Part shown: positions 5,289 through 8,128 of the stretch, one piece after another
Position numbering within the stretch: the first letter of the stretch is position 1
How the letters are laid out: every line of letters begins with the position of its first letter
Origin: JBAZOD01 sp041648955
Lineage (GTDB): Bacteria; Patescibacteriota; Patescibacteriia; Patescibacteriales; JAQTRU01
Reading direction: 5' to 3'
DNA length: 8,128 nt
NCBI GenBank assembly: GCA_041648955.1
Contig: JBAZOD010000043.1
Location: forward strand, 1 to 8,128
The notes under the pieces: model-generated
Told to the model about the DNA's origin: nothing
What the model saw: only the letters and a program-made list of their open reading frames with translations
Database searches by the model: none
Program-made: the position numbers and the translations under genes

Positions 5289-5325
5289 AAAAAAGAAAAG
5301 AGAGCGAGAAATTCGCCCTCTTTTC
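5289..5325 (-). terminator. Intrinsic terminator after secF
   Basis: The transcript folds a 13-bp stem, GAAAAGAGGGCGA with UCGCUCUCUUUUC (one G-U pair), around an AUUUC loop, followed by six U. It lies 14 bases past the secF stop and ends the secDF transcript, immediately before the promoter of the next block. Confidence 0.9.
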
Positions 5326-5339
5326 CATATTTTTCAAAT

Positions 5340-6236
5340 TTATTTCTTTGTTTTTTCCCAAACTACCAAGAGCGGCGAAGCCACAAAAATTGAGCTGTAA
5401 GTTCCGACAAAAACGCCGATAGACAAAGCTAAAACGAAATCATGGATTGAGCTTCCTCCCCAGAAAAGAATAGCCAGTAAAACCAATAAAACTGTAACGG
5501 AAGTATTGATAGAGCGAGCTAAAGTCTGATTGATGCTGGTGTTGACCGTCCCTTCAAAATCTTCATTGCTCTTGGGCAAATTTTCTCGGATGCGGTCAAA
5601 AACAACGATGGTGTCATTTATACTATAGCCAAGCAAAGTTAAAATCGCCGCAATAAAAGTGGTGTTAATTTCCACGCCTTGATATCTTCCTAGAATTGCA
5701 AAGACTCCCAAAGTAATCAAAACATCATGCGCTAAAGCGAAAATCGCCGCCATGCCGTATTTCCAAGAAGCTACTGGCCGAGATATTTTGCGGAAAGCAA
5801 AAGCGATATAGGCGATAATTATAATTAAAACAATAATGATAGCATTGAAAGATTTGCTCTTCAATTCTTTTCCGACCGAAGGGCCGATTGAATCAAAGCG
5901 CAATTCTTCTGCTGTCCCGTTGTTTTTTGCAGCCAGCTCATTCAGCTTTGCTAAAAGAGCCTGGTGCTTTTCTTCTGAATTTTCCTGAAAGCGCAAAACA
6001 AAAATATTATCTTCCATCGGCTGGACAGTCAAACTGCTTAATCCATTGTCCTGCAAAGCATCTTGAATTTCCGTCACAGTCGGCTGGATATTGGAAAATT
6101 TTATTTCCGACAAACTCCCGCCGGTAAAATCTATGCCGAATTTCAATCCCCAAACAAATAGAGAAATAATCGCCAAAATGACTAAGGTGCCGGAGATAGA
6201 TAGCCAAATTTTTCTTTTTTGAATGATTTTATACAT
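5340..6236 (-). CDS. secF: Protein translocase subunit SecF
   Basis: SecF pairs with SecD in the cytoplasmic membrane and uses the proton gradient to help pull proteins out of the SecYEG channel. At 298 residues it is of normal length. TM1 is at about 11-30, followed by the signature GIDFTGGSL (34-42). The periplasmic domain (43-125) ends with SIGPSVGKEL (116-125). Five further spans follow at about 131-148, 161-182, 193-212, 246-259 and 266-292, with the conserved AHDVLITLGVFAIL (169-182), the hallmark GYSINDTIVVFDRIRENL (203-220) and ARSINTSVTVLL (240-251). The gene starts 7 bases after the secD stop, so the two are co-transcribed, and a strong terminator follows. The ATG is not preceded by a clear Shine-Dalgarno sequence; translational coupling to secD is likely. 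Confidence 0.96.
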   Translation of the reverse strand: MYKIIQKRKIWLSISGTLVILAIISLFVWGLKFGIDFTGGSLSEIKFSNIQPTVTEIQDALQDNGLSSLTVQPMEDNIFVLRFQENSEEKHQALLAKLNELAAKNNGTAEELRFDSIGPSVGKELKSKSFNAIIIVLIIIIAYIAFAFRKISRPVASWKYGMAAIFALAHDVLITLGVFAILGRYQGVEINTTFIAAILTLLGYSINDTIVVFDRIRENLPKSNEDFEGTVNTSINQTLARSINTSVTVLLVLLAILFWGGSSIHDFVLALSIGVFVGTYSSIFVASPLLVVWEKTKK

Positions 6237-6243
6237 ATAATGT

Positions 6244-8128
6244 TTATTTTAATTTTTCATTATTTACTTTTGCCCCCACCAGCCAGCCTCTCTTTTCCAG
6301 CCAGGCTCCACCGACTAAAAGAAGCACATTTCTGGTTACTGTGTAGGCGCTGAACATGGAAATAACTACGCCGATAAATAAAGTTGTGCCAAATCCCTGA
6401 ATTGTCCCGGTACCAAAAGTCATCAAAACAAAACAAACAAAAATTGTTGTGATATTTCCGTCGCGAATTGACGGCCAAGCTCTTCTGAATCCGTCTTCAA
6501 TCGCCATATTTAAAGATCTTCCGTTTCTTATTTCGTCTTTCATTCTTTCAAAAATCAAAATATTAGCATCAACCGCCATGCCGATAGACAAGATAAAGCC
6601 GGCAAAACCAGCCAAGGTCAAGGTGACGGAATTGTAAGCAAAAGAGAACATCAAAACGCCGATCAAAATAATCATCGATGCCATGCCCACATTAAACAGC
6701 CTCAATTCGCTAAAAGTCATAATTGACAACCCGCACATCAAAATAACCAAAATCAGCGAGAACCAAATAGGCATAGTTTTAAAGAAAGCCAAAACCAGCA
6801 AACCATAAACCAGTAAAGAAAAGACTGACAAAAGTCCCGGCATCCGATACCAAAAAATCATAAAAATGGCAACCAAAATCAAACCAATAATACCTGCTTT
6901 CAAACTATCAATAATTGATTGCTGGCCCAAGCTGGCGCCAACTGTATTTTGGCTCGCTAAAGTAATAGGAACTGGCAGGGCGCCGGCATTAAGTCTTTGC
7001 GCCAATAATTTTGCTTCTTTAACATTGAAGCTTCCGGAAATTACGGCTTGGCCGCCGGTGATTTTTTGATTGACTGTCGGAACGCTGATGGCATAGCCGT
7101 CCAAAAATATCGCGACTGTCTTTCCGATATTGCGTCCGGTTATATCCTCAAATAATTTTGCTCCTTCGCTGTCAAATTCCAAAGAGACTTCCGGCGAATT
7201 GTCATTAGGATTAAATTGGACAGAGGCTCTTTTTAAATATTTACCGGTCAGCTCAGTATTTTTCCATTGGCCGTCTTTGCCCAAAATATCTTCCTTGCTC
7301 ATTGTCTTTACCAAAATATGGCTTACTTTATATTCTTCTATTTTTCTTTCGCTCTTTTTGAAAATTATATGGTAGCCAAAATCAGTTTCCACTATATCGG
7401 AAATAGTTCCGACTTTCTGAGAAAAAACCGCATCTTCAAAAGGCTTCACCATCATTCCTTTGGCAAACCAGCCCAAACTGCCGCTGGTAGTCGCCGCGGC
7501 CGGTTCAGTAGAATTGGCTTTTGCCAATTCAGCAAAATTAGCCGTTGTCGCTTCTTTTTTTAATTCTTCAATTTTTTTATAAGCGTCTTCCTTTGATAAT
7601 CCGCTTTCGCATCCTTCTACTCCCTGATAGCATATCAAAATATGAGAAGCTTCAACTTCAGTTTCTTCCTGATTATTAAATGGATCGGTCTTAACTCTCT
7701 TATCTTCTAATCTGGCAATTTCATAGCCATTGCTTTTTAGAGCAAAATCTTTCATAGTTTCGCCCAGCTTCAAAGACTTAACCAAAGAAACAATTTCTGA
7801 ATTATCTGATTCTGTAATCCATCCTAAATCGCCACCCTTGGATTTAGTGGCGTCATCTTCGCTATATTCTTTTGCGATAGCGGAAAAATCGCCGCCAGAT
7901 ATGATCTTGCCCAAAATTTCTCCGGCCTTAGAGTCAGCGGTTTTATTGAAATCATCTATTCTTTTCTGTTCCTCAGCTGTTAATTCCTGGCTGATCGCTT
8001 CTTCCTTAAATTCCAACAGCGGAGTTTCGCCAATCATTTTTATCGCTTCATTCACATCTTTAATGCCGGCCAATTCCACAATAATCCGATAATCGCCCAT
8101 GGTAGTTTTATTCACTTGAACTATTGGT
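6244..8128 (-). CDS. secD: Protein translocase subunit SecD with inserted parvulin domains (5' end outside window)
   Basis: The frame is open to the window edge and reads PIVQV before the GTG at 8115, matching the SEPIVQ region of SecD, so that GTG is internal. Missing are TM1 and the start of the P1 domain. Numbering from the GTG: RIIVELAGIKD to TPLLEF (10-36) is P1; 39-278 is an insertion with parvulin (PpiC) sequence; NTELTGKYL to GALPVPI (286-384) is the rest of P1. Parvulin body 1 (about 60-140) has GGDFSAIAKEYS and GGDLGW but YEI where the final His belongs. Unit 2 (152-257) keeps ASHIL (His158), LGWF, FEDAVF and FGYHII (His249), and so may be an active prolyl isomerase. A further VSHILVKT strand follows (264-271). 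The membrane part has GFAGFILSIGMAVDANILIFERMKDEI (503-529) and DGNITTI, with an apparent extra hydrophobic hairpin at 448-495. The product acts outside the membrane beside SecYEG. Confidence 0.93.
   Translation of the reverse strand, partial: PIVQVNKTTMGDYRIIVELAGIKDVNEAIKMIGETPLLEFKEEAISQELTAEEQKRIDDFNKTADSKAGEILGKIISGGDFSAIAKEYSEDDATKSKGGDLGWITESDNSEIVSLVKSLKLGETMKDFALKSNGYEIARLEDKRVKTDPFNNQEETEVEASHILICYQGVEGCESGLSKEDAYKKIEELKKEATTANFAELAKANSTEPAAATTSGSLGWFAKGMMVKPFEDAVFSQKVGTISDIVETDFGYHIIFKKSERKIEEYKVSHILVKTMSKEDILGKDGQWKNTELTGKYLKRASVQFNPNDNSPEVSLEFDSEGAKLFEDITGRNIGKTVAIFLDGYAISVPTVNQKITGGQAVISGSFNVKEAKLLAQRLNAGALPVPITLASQNTVGASLGQQSIIDSLKAGIIGLILVAIFMIFWYRMPGLLSVFSLLVYGLLVLAFFKTMPIWFSLILVILMCGLSIMTFSELRLFNVGMASMIILIGVLMFSFAYNSVTLTLAGFAGFILSIGMAVDANILIFERMKDEIRNGRSLNMAIEDGFRRAWPSIRDGNITTIFVCFVLMTFGTGTIQGFGTTLFIGVVISMFSAYTVTRNVLLLVGGAWLEKRGWLVGAKVNNEKLK

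Noticed and set aside
6007..6207. Minus-strand 66-codon frame within secF
   Set aside because: It overlaps the conserved SecF N-terminus in another frame. The SecF frame carries GIDFTGG and all other motifs.
7730..8092. Plus-strand 120-codon frame opposite secD
   Set aside because: It is antisense to SecD P1 and parvulin sequence. The Ser/Leu-rich composition is typical of a reverse shadow.
8113..8115. GTG as the start codon of secD
   Set aside because: The frame continues to the window edge and the upstream residues PIVQ match the SecD family, so the true start lies outside and the gene is partial.

Overview
The window reads as a fragment of a Patescibacteria (Candidate Phyla Radiation) chromosome, most likely Parcubacteria-like. 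This is inferred from protein style: a SecD carrying parvulin-type prolyl-isomerase sequence inside its extracytoplasmic domain, a MurE without a full-length N-terminal UDP-binding domain and with an EDPY motif in place of DNPR, a FemAB-type ligase, a proline-rich HTH protein, and several families of short palindromic repeats. TGA ends murE directly before a hairpin terminator, so the UGA-as-glycine code of Gracilibacteria/Absconditabacteria is not in use. All convincing genes lie on the minus strand, so transcription runs from position 8128 towards 1.

In transcription order, the first block is secD (5' end outside the window) and secF, seven bases apart, closed by a strong intrinsic terminator at 5325-5289. 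Together they encode the proton-driven SecDF partner of the Sec translocon. A perfect extended -10 promoter overlaps the tail of that terminator and starts the second block: a FemAB-family aminoacyltransferase (4189-5160) and, after a repeat-filled 220-base gap, a MurE-like ligase (2568-3968). Both act on peptidoglycan precursors: MurE adds the third stem residue, and FemAB-type enzymes add cross-bridge residues. The leader ahead of the FemAB gene holds three sequences that compete for one partner, the last of them touching the start codon.

A second terminator (2564-2536) separates these core genes from a compact four-gene cluster (2458 to 154, gaps of 15, 3 and 4 bases). It encodes an unrecognised helical protein, an intracellular trypsin-fold protease with an intact catalytic triad, a small GIY-YIG-type protein and a proline-rich winged-helix protein. 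The first of these genes is far more AT-rich than murE (12 G+C of 60 at 1801-1860 versus 32 of 60 at 3781-3840), which suggests acquired DNA. The protease plus nuclease combination makes a conflict or defence role possible but unproven.

Repeats are a theme: degenerate octamers at the left edge, palindromic elements inserted in frame in the HTH gene, a GTCATTCTGAG-type palindromic element between femAB and murE, and a 99-base unit with 10-base inverted ends in front of femAB. I found no rRNA, tRNA, CRISPR array or transposase gene. No stretch longer than 300 bases lacks a gene.
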